Below, piece by piece: positions 1 through 8,216 of a stretch of 15,376 nucleotides of DNA. The position numbers and the translations under genes were made by a program. The DNA is from JACRAO01 sp964490895 (GTDB lineage Bacteria; Bdellovibrionota; UBA1018): assembly GCA_964490895.1 (NCBI GenBank), contig CAZBEI010000031.1, positions 1-15,376 of the forward strand, given 5' to 3'. The notes under the pieces were generated by a model. It had not been told where the DNA came from, searched no databases, and worked only from the letters and a program-made list of their open reading frames with translations. Every line of letters begins with the position of its first letter. The stretch's first letter is position 1.

Positions 1-1529
1 AATCGTAAAGACATCCCTCCCCGTTCACCTCTACCAATGTGATCAAGTGGCCCTGCTTCAGGTTCTAGCCAATGCATTTGTGTTCTTAGTTCAGGCTTGG
101 CTAATTTTTTAGCCATTGGCAATCCTGCTGCAAAGCCGAGAAACAACCCATCGGAGGCTGCAGATTCGAGATACGCCTGGCCTCTCTCTCGAGCTTCGAT
201 AGCATGATGCAAACCTACACCTGTCGAAACAAAAGCTGAGAGCTGTTGTTCGTATTCTTTTTTAGCTTCACTCAATTGATAAGAACTATAAATTCCATCT
301 GCTGCAAAACTCGTAAATGCTACTTGACCTAAAAGTGCAGCACCAGGAAGTGAAATTGCTCCACTGGCCAGTGCAGCAATCCCAAGTCCCACTGTCCCCA
401 ATTGTATGAAATCATCTAATAATTTCTGATTTCGGATCTCTCCTTCGACTTTCTCTACGATTTCATGGACTTTTTCTTGATCTTCTACCGTACTCAATAG
501 GGCAAGGCTTCTCTCTGGATTGAGTTTGAGATTCAATAAAATATTTTCTGTCTGATTTCTCTTAACATGGAGTTCCTGAACGATCTTAGCAATCTGATCG
601 AACTCTGATTTTACAGAATCGTACGCTTCATCACTTGTTACATTGTCTCTGTGTTTTAAGTGTTGAATAAAATACTTTGCCTTTACTCCATTTTTTTCGG
701 AGTACTCTTTTTGAAATTGTTGAAACAACCGCATTCTCTCACTCGCATTGAGTTGGGAAAATTTTAAAACTTCATCATGACCTACTAAAATTTGATAAAA
801 ATTTTTATAATCTGAAAAATTTTGATCTGCAGTAAAAACTGGGCACATCTCTGAAAATAAGGCTTCTTTGGGAAAATTGAAATGAGCAAGGAGTTTGGCC
901 GTTTGATTCTTAAAAACAATTTTTAACCCACTGCGATATTTTTTTAAAGCTTGAAATGACCAAGGAGCTACACATAGATGATTATCTAATTCGTTGGGTC
1001 CTCGAGTAAACTGAATAAAATCAATATTCTCCAAATCTTTATTTAACTCTAAAGCGGCTTGATTGATCTCATCTGCTGTTTCTTTGAAATCCTTTCTACG
1101 CTCTTCATTTTGTTCGAGTTCTTCGAGATAATGATTTCCAAAACTTTGGAGTTCATCTTGAAATTCTGGGTCACAAATTTGATTTTCTTTGTCGTCTTCA
1201 CAAAGTCCATGAGTCACAGTTGCGACAAGTTGATTTAATTCAAAGTGGGTGTCTTTATATGAAAAATAAAGATAGGACTTTAGAAAATCTCTGACATTGC
1301 TCTTATAAACTTCTACTTGTGCTTGAGACAAAGAAATTTTCTGTGGCTCAAGTTTTTCTAAAATAGCTTCAAGTTCATGATTTTTTTCTTCAAACTGAGA
1401 AACTAGCTCAGCGACTGAAAAATCAACACTCCTACAGTCACTTGCAAAGAGCGAGGATTGTCCGATGATAAAAAGACAACACAGGAGTAACGCGTTTCTA
1501 ATTAAGTTTTCGCTTTTTTTCCAATGCAA
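1..1529 (-). CDS. Secreted hypothetical protein with glycine-rich hydrophobic segment (3' end outside window)
   Basis: Reading the complement from a TTG at 1529, the frame stays open for about 509 codons to the window edge. The TTG is preceded by AGAAGGA eight bases upstream, an excellent ribosome site; the only in-frame stop nearby is upstream. Residues 1-29 form a signal peptide: basic start, hydrophobic core LLLCCLFIIG, cleavage after LFA. The mature part is largely charged and helical with probable coiled coil, and holds five cysteines (near residues 32, 110, 120, 187 and 229), which fits an exported, possibly disulfide-bonded protein. Around residues 375-414 (about positions 288-407) a Gly/Ala-rich hydrophobic stretch (for example GTVGLGIAALASGG) could be a membrane hairpin. 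A further Gly/Ala-rich stretch lies near residues 440-465. I do not recognise the family. It is divergent from the HEAT-repeat gene and visibly more A+T-rich than the genes to its right. Existence is near certain; function is unknown. Confidence 0.85.
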   Translation of the reverse strand, partial: MHWKKSENLIRNALLLCCLFIIGQSSLFASDCRSVDFSVAELVSQFEEKNHELEAILEKLEPQKISLSQAQVEVYKSNVRDFLKSYLYFSYKDTHFELNQLVATVTHGLCEDDKENQICDPEFQDELQSFGNHYLEELEQNEERRKDFKETADEINQAALELNKDLENIDFIQFTRGPNELDNHLCVAPWSFQALKKYRSGLKIVFKNQTAKLLAHFNFPKEALFSEMCPVFTADQNFSDYKNFYQILVGHDEVLKFSQLNASERMRLFQQFQKEYSEKNGVKAKYFIQHLKHRDNVTSDEAYDSVKSEFDQIAKIVQELHVKRNQTENILLNLKLNPERSLALLSTVEDQEKVHEIVEKVEGEIRNQKLLDDFIQLGTVGLGIAALASGAISLPGAALLGQVAFTSFAADGIYSSYQLSEAKKEYEQQLSAFVSTGVGLHHAIEARERGQAYLESAASDGLFLGFAAGLPMAKKLAKPELRTQMHWLEPEAGPLDHIGRGERGGMSLR

Positions 1530-1859
1530 ATGTTCTGTCCTTCTCTCTAATAATTTTTATCTAAAAACCTTCCTAGCTTTAAGCTTTAGAGATGCAAAGG
1601 GCATGCCATAAAAAGAGCTACAATACAAAAAAAAAATCATTAAAATTAGCAAGTTATGTGTACAAACACCAGCCCGAATCCTGCATGAGTGACTAAAGAG
1701 TAGACAGTATTTTTGCTGAGTGTATAAAAAACGTTGTTTTTGCGGAATAATTTGAGGATTTTTGATTTATGTTACCTTTTTATCTTGTGTCAAAGGCTTA
1801 TTCAGGATTTTGCAGTCATTTCTTGTTTTGATCAAAATTCTCATCTAAAATAAAGTCTG
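1530..1859. other. Divergent A+T-rich intergenic region
   Basis: A 330-base gap lies between two genes that read away from each other, so it should hold both promoters. It contains a run of ten A residues near 1627-1636 and a small perfect inverted repeat (AAAAAC-GTT-GTTTTT, 1727-1741). I found no convincing open frame and no tRNA-like fold. Only the rightward promoter at its right end is specific enough to list separately. No clear -35/-10 pair was seen for the leftward gene. Confidence 0.6.
1823..1851 (+). promoter_or_regulatory. Candidate sigma-70-type promoter for the HEAT-repeat gene
   Basis: TTGTTT at 1823-1828 and TAAAAT at 1846-1851 are separated by exactly 17 bases. A start of transcription about 7 bases downstream would fall at 1857-1859, directly before the ATG at 1860. 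There is no recognisable Shine-Dalgarno sequence in front of that ATG (only TAAAG), so the message may be leaderless. This is consensus matching by eye in A+T-rich DNA, where chance matches are common. Confidence 0.35.
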
Positions 1860-4800
1860 ATGCAGTTACAGCACTCAGTCAGTCTTTGTTTCATTTTCAG
1901 TCTTTTGTCACTGCACTCTCAAGCTCAGGACGCTGCACAAGACGAAATCAAGGCAAATCTTGTCATCTTAAAACAATCGTCAGATTATAGTGATCGGAAA
2001 AAAGCCGTCAATAAACTAAAATCACTTCATATTCAAGACCCCGATGTTGCTATCGAGTTAGGTCATGCCTTAGATGTGGAGCGTGAGGATACGAATAAAC
2101 ATGAGGTGCTAGGTGTACTCGAATCCATGGGCGAAGCTGCCAAACCAGCAGCCGAACAGCTCCAAAAAATGGCCATTTTTGATCACTCTATTTTTGTCCG
2201 AAAACGGGCAGCAGGTATTTTGGGTAAGCTAGGCGAATCTGGAAAAAAAGCTGCGCTAGACTTTGCAAAAATTTTGACGGACAAATCTCAAGAAGATTTG
2301 CAAGTGTATGCCCTCGAAGCATTCGGAGCGATGGGAGAATCTAAAAAGGGAGCCATTTCGTTTTTAGAAAAAGCTGTTTCTGAAGCAGCACCAGAGCAAA
2401 AACAAGTTCTTGCTTTGGCTTTGGCACAGACAGGACAACAGCCTTCTCAAGCTCTTGTCCAAGAGCTCAATCAAATGCTTTCATCAAAATGGCTGTGGCT
2501 GAGTGAACAGGCGATCAGTGCAATTGGGAGTTTAGGCGAATTTTCTAGGCCTTTTCATTCAAAACTTCTTGAGATGGCATTAAAGAATCCGGATACACAT
2601 ACCAACTCGAAAGTGATGGAATCCCTTTGGAGGATAAATATCCTCACTCCAGAAATCAGGGCTCAGATTTTAGCTGGCTTGCGGAGCAGGGACAAAAAAA
2701 TAAATCGGTCTACCTTACGGCTTGTTAAAGTGATGGCAGGAAAATTAAAGGGTGACCCAGAGCTTAGCAAAAAAATCACTCAGGAACTATTTCGTTTGAC
2801 ACTCGAAACTCAAGAGGAGTCTATCTTGGATGATCTGGCCGCTGCTTTTTCGAACCTTGTAAATCAATCAGAGCAGGTCTTGCATCTCTTGGTGCAGGCA
2901 CAGAATCCAAAACTGAACTCTGAGTATCGCTGTAAAATGCTTAGCTTATTGATGACTTTTCATGAGCAAATGGAGCAAGTTGCTCCTGCCCTGGCCAGCC
3001 TGGCTCTTTATGACAAAAATCGTAGTGTTCGTGAAAAAGCCCATGATTTTTTTTATAAAATGGAGGCCACCCGGCTATCTGATGAAGATGGCGTTAAAAT
3101 TTTCGTAATGAATAAAAAAAATCTCCCTATTCTTGCTCAAGCACTAAAGAGTGAAAACTGGGAGATCCGATTACGCGCATTAAATATTTCTTGGGATTAT
3201 ACTTTTTCAGAAGATGAAATCAAAGACCTCCTGATTCCTCTTCTAAAAGACAAAAAAGCTTCTATTCGAGATACTGTTGTTTTGGTGCTTGGGAAAAAAT
3301 TTAAAAGCGCAGATTGCATTCCTCTTCTTACTACTGCTCTTCACGATCCCTATCCTGATGTGAGAGCAAATGCTGCTGTAGCACTGGCCAGTTTGTATAG
3401 AAACAAAATTTCTTTGGTCAAAGAAGTTGTTCCAGAGTTAGTCCATGCTCTGGATGATTCTTACGATAAAGTGCGCGAATCGGTTGTCTGTGCGATAAGT
3501 ACTATTGGAGATGAGGGCGGTTTGTCTGCTCCAAAGATAGTAAAAATGGCTATGGATGCTAAAGACCTTTCTCCTAGAATGGTAGCTATAGGGGCTCTTG
3601 CAAGGTTAGGGGATTCTGCAAAATCTGTTCTTCCCCATTTGTTTTTGGATTTACAGTCTTCTTACAGAGAGAGGAGAGAACGTGCAGTCCAGGTCCTTTC
3701 GTCCATGAAGAATCTCTCAGAGAATATTTTGGGACATGTTATTGGCCTGCTCATGGATCCAAAAATATCGACAAATGTTCGTTCTGCTGCAAGACAAGTT
3801 TTAGAAGAACACCTCGGCGGAAAGAGAGAGGAGATCTCTGAAGTCAATAAATTACTAAAATCTGCACTACAGAATGCCTCTACTCAAAATAAAAATCTCT
3901 GCGAAATCTTATGTGGTCTTGTAGAAAAGAGAACACTATGGGATCAAAATGATTCTGTACCCGCTTGGTCTTCTCTGAGTACAGTGCCATGGAAGGGCGC
4001 TTTGCTGTCACTAGAGGCTCTTTTTCTGGTACAGGCGGCCCCCTATTGCGAAAAAATAAGAGACCTTGTTTCAGAAATAAAATCCAATCTTTTGCAGGCC
4101 TCAAAAGAATGTTCTACTGACTTTAAGTCGCAGTATTTTCCTGAGATTAGAACATTGTATCGAAACTTACTGCTGATGTTGCAACCAGGTTCTGCTATCC
4201 CATGGTCGAGCGCAGAGATTTATGCTAAGATTTTTTATCTACAATTACAAAGATCGATGCAATTGCCAAAAATAGAAATTGAGAAAACAGAGCACTCACT
4301 TGAGAAAGATTTGGAAAACTATAAGGATAAAATAAGAGGAAAACAAGGTGGAAGTGCGTTTAACACCTTTGCCCTTTCGGCTGCTCTGATTGCAGACCCA
4401 ACTCCCCCAGATGCCGCTTTGGAGGCATTGAGGCAGGTTTATCCTGGATTGCAAGACCCCATGGACATTCCCTATCATGTCAGTTTAGGTTTGGTAAATT
4501 CAAAAAATATGGAGGGTGCAAATGGCAGAGCAGTTCTTTTTTACCTCGCTCTTTTGACCAAAGATCGCTCTAGTCCTGTTGATTATCGAAAGCATTTGAT
4601 AGATGCCCTTAAGTTTTATGATCAGCAAATGCCTCGCTTGATGGCCCATGTTCTTTTGACAGGGTTCCATCAATATACAGACGCAAACAATGCGCCTTAT
4701 TATTTTTATGCCTCTATCCCCTATGTTACTGCTGCAATCCAGATGTTAAGTAAAAATGCCACAGGAGATGAGCTAAAGGAGTTAGAAAAAATGAGAGAAA

Positions 4801-4991
4801 GTATTACAAAACAGCTCTTATTTTTTCTAACAGAGGACGGCACCTTTGTCCCTGAATCTGCAGCTGAGGGGGACTATCAATCCTCGCCTGCATACGTAAA
4901 TCCCTTGGCGGGCTTAGCGCTTTTGCCACTTTTACAGGACTCTTGCAATGGCACTCCTGCTGGGTCTTTAGGCATTCTTGGAGGTGAGTGA
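1860..4991 (+). CDS. Exported HEAT-repeat protein with C-terminal helical domain
   Basis: Encodes 1043 residues. Residues 1-22 form a signal peptide (hydrophobic FIFSLLSL, cleavage after HSQA). Residues about 30-650 are a run of paired helices of the HEAT / PBS-lyase type with the recurring D-x-x-x-x-VR-x-x-A pattern, clearest near residues 112 (FVRKRAAGILGKLG), 461 (KKASIRDTVVLVLG), 494 (YPDVRANAAVALA) and 531 (YDKVRESVVCAIS). Such superhelices bind proteins and act as scaffolds. Residues about 690-1043 are a different, helix-rich region without the repeat signature; its last 150 residues (DGTFVPESAAEGDY, LAGLALLPLL) recall alpha/alpha toroid folds, a weak resemblance only. It probably acts in the periplasm or at the envelope. 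The upstream TAA at 1851 limits the start to the ATG at 1860. It stands alone, divergent from the gene at left and convergent with pfkA, whose stop lies two bases away. Specific function is unknown. Confidence 0.9.
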   Translation: MQLQHSVSLCFIFSLLSLHSQAQDAAQDEIKANLVILKQSSDYSDRKKAVNKLKSLHIQDPDVAIELGHALDVEREDTNKHEVLGVLESMGEAAKPAAEQLQKMAIFDHSIFVRKRAAGILGKLGESGKKAALDFAKILTDKSQEDLQVYALEAFGAMGESKKGAISFLEKAVSEAAPEQKQVLALALAQTGQQPSQALVQELNQMLSSKWLWLSEQAISAIGSLGEFSRPFHSKLLEMALKNPDTHTNSKVMESLWRINILTPEIRAQILAGLRSRDKKINRSTLRLVKVMAGKLKGDPELSKKITQELFRLTLETQEESILDDLAAAFSNLVNQSEQVLHLLVQAQNPKLNSEYRCKMLSLLMTFHEQMEQVAPALASLALYDKNRSVREKAHDFFYKMEATRLSDEDGVKIFVMNKKNLPILAQALKSENWEIRLRALNISWDYTFSEDEIKDLLIPLLKDKKASIRDTVVLVLGKKFKSADCIPLLTTALHDPYPDVRANAAVALASLYRNKISLVKEVVPELVHALDDSYDKVRESVVCAISTIGDEGGLSAPKIVKMAMDAKDLSPRMVAIGALARLGDSAKSVLPHLFLDLQSSYRERRERAVQVLSSMKNLSENILGHVIGLLMDPKISTNVRSAARQVLEEHLGGKREEISEVNKLLKSALQNASTQNKNLCEILCGLVEKRTLWDQNDSVPAWSSLSTVPWKGALLSLEALFLVQAAPYCEKIRDLVSEIKSNLLQASKECSTDFKSQYFPEIRTLYRNLLLMLQPGSAIPWSSAEIYAKIFYLQLQRSMQLPKIEIEKTEHSLEKDLENYKDKIRGKQGGSAFNTFALSAALIADPTPPDAALEALRQVYPGLQDPMDIPYHVSLGLVNSKNMEGANGRAVLFYLALLTKDRSSPVDYRKHLIDALKFYDQQMPRLMAHVLLTGFHQYTDANNAPYYFYASIPYVTAAIQMLSKNATGDELKELEKMRESITKQLLFFLTEDGTFVPESAAEGDYQSSPAYVNPLAGLALLPLLQDSCNGTPAGSLGILGGE

Positions 4992-4993
4992 GC

Positions 4994-5995
4994 CTACACC
5001 GCAAGCCTCTGTGCGAGCTCCAAAACACCACTGGAGACCATCTTGATTTTCCCTACTATTTTTGTAAACGGCACTAACGCTACACGGTTGTCTTGCACGC
5101 CCACCATAGCTCCTGATTTTCCGGCAAGCAAATAAGCGACCGCAGAGGCTCCCAGCACTGAAGCCAAATACCGATCCAGGGCAGTGGGAGTGCCTCCCCG
5201 CTGTGTGTGCCCTAAAATACAAACCCGTGGATTAAACCCACGCCTTGTTAAATCTTCTGCAATTTTTTGAGAAAGCCCAGCTTTTTTACCTTCGGCCACT
5301 ACAATGATGCTGCTTGTTTTGCCTCTTTTTATGCCGCGTAAAATAGTCGTGCAGATTTTATCGGTCGAAGTTTTTTTCCCAGGGAGCAAAACCGTTTCCG
5401 CTCCGCCTCCAATTCCTGTTTCGAGTGCAATAAACCCACTGCTACGCCCCATGACCTCGACTAAAAAAAGTCGGTCGTGAGAACTTGCTGTGTCTCTAAT
5501 GCGATCGATGGCCTGTAGGGCTGTATTGACTGCGGTGTCAAATCCGATCGAATTTTCTGAAAAAGGGATATCATTGTCAATCGTGCCTGGCACGCCAATG
5601 ACAGGAAATCCTGTCTCTTTTTCTAAAGCATATGCCCCTGCAAATGAGCCGTCACCCCCGATGACAATAAGGGCTTGGATAGAGGCAGTTTTTAGGATTT
5701 CGGCGGCTTTTTCCCGGACTTCTTTTTTAAAAAAAGCTTCGCAGCGATCAGTCTTTAAAACCGTGCCTCCCCTTTGGATGATATTGGCGACACTGGAGGC
5801 ATTCATGGGGATGATTTGTTTTTCTAAGAGCCCGCTATAGCCTTTCAGGATTCCATGCACCTCTATTTTTTGAGAGATCCCATAGCGTACAATGGCTCGG
5901 ATCGCGGCATTCATCCCGGGTGCGTCTCCACCACTGGTGAGAACGCCAATAGATTTTATTTTTCTGATATTTTTTAAAGCTGGAACTTCTAACAT
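4994..5995 (-). CDS. pfkA: ATP-dependent 6-phosphofructokinase
   Basis: A 333-residue enzyme that phosphorylates fructose 6-phosphate to fructose 1,6-bisphosphate, the committed glycolytic step. Visible motifs: GVLTSGGDAPGMNAAIR (17-33), GGDGS (113-117), PGTIDND (136-142, with catalytic Asp140), DRIRDT (164-169), VMGR (181-184) and GHTQRGG (262-268). Glycine after GGD and glycine before TID are the residues of ATP-using enzymes; pyrophosphate-dependent relatives usually have Asp and Lys there. It is about 13 residues longer at the N-terminus than the E. coli enzyme. The allosteric/ATP-loop Arg equivalent to E. coli Arg72 is kept (TDRCEAFF), while the position of Arg77 is Phe, so regulation or ATP contacts may differ. 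The ATG at 5995 lies inside the end of gpmI (7-base overlap) with AGGAA about ten bases upstream, so the two genes form an operon and are probably translationally coupled. Confidence 0.97.
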   Translation of the reverse strand: MLEVPALKNIRKIKSIGVLTSGGDAPGMNAAIRAIVRYGISQKIEVHGILKGYSGLLEKQIIPMNASSVANIIQRGGTVLKTDRCEAFFKKEVREKAAEILKTASIQALIVIGGDGSFAGAYALEKETGFPVIGVPGTIDNDIPFSENSIGFDTAVNTALQAIDRIRDTASSHDRLFLVEVMGRSSGFIALETGIGGGAETVLLPGKKTSTDKICTTILRGIKRGKTSSIIVVAEGKKAGLSQKIAEDLTRRGFNPRVCILGHTQRGGTPTALDRYLASVLGASAVAYLLAGKSGAMVGVQDNRVALVPFTKIVGKIKMVSSGVLELAQRLAV

Positions 5996-7512
5996 AAAAG
6001 GCTTTTTCCTGTGACTTCTTGGGGTATGGGCAAATGCATGAGTTCACAAAGCGTCGGCATGATGTCTGCCAATGTGCCATCTCGGAGGGCCTTGCGAGTA
6101 TTTTGAGGGGCAATCGCAGATTGAGGAGCAATCGAAATCAGTGGCACAGGATTTAAGGTGTGTTGAGTGTGGATTTGTCCATTTTGATCTCGCATTTCTT
6201 CAGCATTTCCATGATCAGCGGTGAGCAAGACATGGAGGCCATTTTTTTCTGCTTTCCCAATGACTTTTTCCAGACAAGTATCGAGTGCTTCCATAGATTT
6301 GACTGCGGCCTCGTAATTGCCCGTGTGTCCAACCATGTCTGCGTTTGCAAAGTTCATGAGGATAAAAGAATAAGCTTGAGATTCAATACGTTTTACAGCT
6401 TCGTCGGCAATTCCAAAAGCACTCATCTCTGGTTTTAAATCATAGGTCGGGACTTCTTTAGGAGAGGAGACGAGGACTCGGTCTTCGTATTGAAACGGTT
6501 TTTCTCTCCCTCCATTAAAAAAGAAAGTGACATGGGCGTATTTTTCAGTTTCTGCAATTCGAAATTGCTTGAGGCTTTTTTTTTCCAGCCATTCTCCAAA
6601 GACAGGACTAATATTTTGGGGCTGGAAAAGTGCAGGCAGCGAAAAATTTTTATTATAAACAGTCATTCCGGCAAAAGTTAAAAGCGTTGGATATTTTTTT
6701 CGATCAAAGTGGGTCCATTCTTTCGAAGTCAAAGCTTCCGTGATTTCTCGGGCCCGATCGGCGCGGAAATTAAAAAATAAAAGAGCGTCTCCATCGTGGA
6801 TGCTGGCGTTTTTTTTAAATAAAACAGGTTCCACAAACTCATCTGTTTTACCTAAAGCGTAAGATTTTTCTAAAACTGAAACGGGGTCTGCGTTTTCGAG
6901 TGCGGGCACCTGCCCTGTCAAACTGAGGTAGGCTTTTTCGACTCTTTCCCAGCGCTTGTCTCTATCCATAGCCCAGTAGCGTCCGCAAAGTGTGGCGATT
7001 TTAGCTCCGTGGCTAAAGGCAGGATGTTTGAGGAGGTCTTTTAGGTAATGGACGCCAGAAGTGGGGGGAGTGTCTCGTCCATCTAAAAAAGCATGGACAC
7101 TGATTTTAGGAACTCCCATTTTTAAGCAAAAATCCAATAGCGCTTTGAGGTGGTCAGTGTGGCTATGGACTCCCGCATCTGAGAGCAGTCCCATCAAATG
7201 GAGGGTGCCTGGAGTTGCGAGTGTTTTTTTCAAAACCTCGTTTTTAAAAAAACTTCCGTCTACAATCGATTGAGAAATGCGGGTGAGGTCTTGATAGATG
7301 ATTCGCCCTGCACCCATGGTCATGTGCCCAACTTCGGAGTTGCCCATGACCCGATCGGGTAAGCCCACCGCTTTTCCGTGGGTGATGAGTTGGGAGTGGG
7401 GATATTTTTTGAGCAAGTCTTTGTAAAAAGGCATGTTCGCGTTACTAATGGCATTAAAGGGGGAGTCTTTTCCAATTCCAAATCCATCTAAGATTAAAAG
7501 TAACGCACGCAT
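5989..7512 (-). CDS. gpmI: 2,3-bisphosphoglycerate-independent phosphoglycerate mutase
   Basis: A 507-residue cytosolic enzyme that interconverts 3- and 2-phosphoglycerate through a phosphoserine intermediate and two metal ions (usually manganese). All hallmark motifs are present: ILDGFG (metal ligand Asp9), MGNSEVGH (nucleophile Ser59), FLDGRDTPP (142-150), GRYWAMDRDKRWER (177-190), FRADRAREIT (249-258), FFNGGRE (331-337), NADMVGHTG (390-398) and TADHGNAE (431-438). Length matches the family (about 510). First gene of a two-gene glycolytic operon with pfkA. The ATG at 7512 has no obvious Shine-Dalgarno sequence, and only 30-48 bases separate it from the divergent SprT-like gene, so its promoter must overlap that short gap or the neighbouring coding sequence. 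Confidence 0.97.
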   Translation of the reverse strand: MRALLLILDGFGIGKDSPFNAISNANMPFYKDLLKKYPHSQLITHGKAVGLPDRVMGNSEVGHMTMGAGRIIYQDLTRISQSIVDGSFFKNEVLKKTLATPGTLHLMGLLSDAGVHSHTDHLKALLDFCLKMGVPKISVHAFLDGRDTPPTSGVHYLKDLLKHPAFSHGAKIATLCGRYWAMDRDKRWERVEKAYLSLTGQVPALENADPVSVLEKSYALGKTDEFVEPVLFKKNASIHDGDALLFFNFRADRAREITEALTSKEWTHFDRKKYPTLLTFAGMTVYNKNFSLPALFQPQNISPVFGEWLEKKSLKQFRIAETEKYAHVTFFFNGGREKPFQYEDRVLVSSPKEVPTYDLKPEMSAFGIADEAVKRIESQAYSFILMNFANADMVGHTGNYEAAVKSMEALDTCLEKVIGKAEKNGLHVLLTADHGNAEEMRDQNGQIHTQHTLNPVPLISIAPQSAIAPQNTRKALRDGTLADIMPTLCELMHLPIPQEVTGKSLLC

Positions 7513-7542
7513 TTTAAAAACTATTGCAAGAAATAATAAAAT

Positions 7543-8133
7543 TTGCCAGTGATAAAAAGAATGCCTATTGCACTCTCGATTCGACCCCTTCGCGTTTTAT
7601 TCTTCGAAGTCAACGTTCGCAAGTTTAGCTGTCAACTCCCCACTCCAGAATTGAAATGGAACAATCGCCTTCGCGCGGCTGCCGGAAGATTTACGCCCGT
7701 TCATTTTAGGAGAGGAAAAAAATATCCTTCGACGATCGAAATTTCTTCGTATCTTGTCCATCTCCCAAACAGCAAAGAGCTCATCAAAGACACCATGGCA
7801 CATGAGATGATTCATTATCTGTTGTGGTGCAAAAACCGCCCTTATGGCCATACGCCTGAATTTCGTAGGATCATGAAAACAATGGGGGTCAGTCGCTACA
7901 ATCCAGCTCCAGCTCCATCTCGGAGCCGCAATCGGTATATCTATGAGTGTCCAGGGTGCCGGGAAGAATATTTTCTCAAAAGAAAAATGAGGAGACAATT
8001 AGCCTGTGCAAAATGTTGTAAATCTTTTAGTCACGGAAAATTTCACCAAAAATTTAAGCTAAACTTTAAAAGAGATGCCAACTTAGACCCACGCACTCCT
8101 GGCCCAATCAAAAATGGCGTGTGTCAAGACTGA
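7543..8133 (+). CDS. SprT-like zinc metalloprotease domain protein
   Basis: Up to 196 residues. A zincin motif HEMIH (His87, Glu88, His91) is followed by a third ligand in YGHTPEFRRIMKTMG (His103), the pattern of the SprT/Spartan family. The C-terminal part has a zinc ribbon, CPGC (136-139) and CAKC (155-158), as in bacterial SprT-like proteins. Eukaryotic Spartan degrades DNA-protein crosslinks; the role of bacterial members is little known and is not shown here. The start is uncertain: TTG at 7543, GTG at 7549 and ATG at 7561 are in frame and none has a strong ribosome site; ATG 7561 (190 residues) is a reasonable choice. It is divergent from gpmI with a very short gap. Its stop codon lies inside an inverted repeat (8120-8137) that may be an operator or terminator. 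Confidence 0.88.
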   Translation: MPVIKRMPIALSIRPLRVLFFEVNVRKFSCQLPTPELKWNNRLRAAAGRFTPVHFRRGKKYPSTIEISSYLVHLPNSKELIKDTMAHEMIHYLLWCKNRPYGHTPEFRRIMKTMGVSRYNPAPAPSRSRNRYIYECPGCREEYFLKRKMRRQLACAKCCKSFSHGKFHQKFKLNFKRDANLDPRTPGPIKNGVCQD

Positions 8134-8137
8134 CACA
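8120..8137. promoter_or_regulatory. Inverted repeat TGTGTCA-AGAC-TGACACA (candidate operator 1)
   Basis: Seven-base perfect arms flank a four-base centre. The core GTCA-N4-TGAC is shared with two further palindromes at 8154-8168 and 8178-8193, all upstream of an XRE-family repressor gene, which suggests binding sites for that repressor. This copy covers the stop codon of the SprT-like gene and is followed by a short T run, so it could instead, or also, act as a terminator. Confidence 0.5.
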
Positions 8138-8142
8138 TTTTT
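8120..8142 (+). terminator. Weak candidate intrinsic terminator after the SprT-like gene
   Basis: A seven-base-pair stem with a four-base loop is followed by TTTTT (8138-8142). The stem has only three G-C pairs and includes the stop codon, so it is a weak terminator at best; the operator reading of the same bases is equally possible. Confidence 0.3.
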
Positions 8143-8151
8143 CATATAACC

Positions 8152-8188
8152 CAAGTCAAATGCTGACTCATAGCTCAAGTCAAATGCT
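8152..8188. repeat. 13-base direct repeat, two copies 24 bases apart
   Basis: CAAGTCAAATGCT occurs at 8152-8164 and again at 8176-8188, identical in all 13 bases. Each copy supplies the left arm and centre of an inverted repeat completed by TGACT or TTGACT. Regular spacing in front of a repressor gene fits paired operator sites. Confidence 0.75.
8154..8168. promoter_or_regulatory. Inverted repeat AGTCA-AATGC-TGACT (candidate operator 2)
   Basis: Five-base perfect arms around a five-base centre, 69-55 bases before the XRE gene start. It shares the GTCA...TGAC core and the AATGC centre with the next site. Inferred to be bound by the adjacent repressor. Confidence 0.5.
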
Positions 8189-8193
8189 TGACT
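8178..8193. promoter_or_regulatory. Inverted repeat AGTCAA-ATGC-TTGACT (candidate operator 3)
   Basis: Six-base perfect arms around ATGC. Its right arm TTGACT is also the best -35 element for the XRE gene, so binding here would block RNA polymerase, the classical layout for autorepression. The binding protein is inferred, not shown. Confidence 0.5.
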
Positions 8194-8216
8194 AAATTAA
8201 TCAAATAAGTTAATCT
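8188..8216 (+). promoter_or_regulatory. Candidate promoter of the XRE-hydrolase pair
   Basis: TTGACT (8188-8193), a 17-base spacer, then TAATCT (8211-8216). The -35 is near consensus and the -10 is poor (three of six bases). Transcription would begin about 8223, at the ATG itself; no Shine-Dalgarno sequence precedes that ATG, so a leaderless message is possible. Confidence 0.35.

Noticed and set aside
1621..1640. A-run as a phase-variable tract
   Set aside because: It lies about 100 bases from either start codon and outside any recognised promoter element; length variation would have no clear effect.
1727..1741. AAAAAC-GTT-GTTTTT as a terminator or operator
   Set aside because: The arms are nearly all A or T in an A+T-rich gap between divergent genes, so a chance origin is likely and no function is supported.
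5490..5840. 116-residue plus-strand frame opposite pfkA
   Set aside because: It is a shadow on the strand opposite a strongly conserved enzyme, with no ribosome site and no protein-like motif.
4994..5995. Pyrophosphate-dependent phosphofructokinase
   Set aside because: Gly is present at both diagnostic positions (GGDGS and PGTIDND), which is the ATP-using type.
7597..7998. 133-residue minus-strand frame opposite the SprT-like gene
   Set aside because: The plus strand encodes the zinc-protease and zinc-ribbon motifs; the antisense frame has no recognisable feature.
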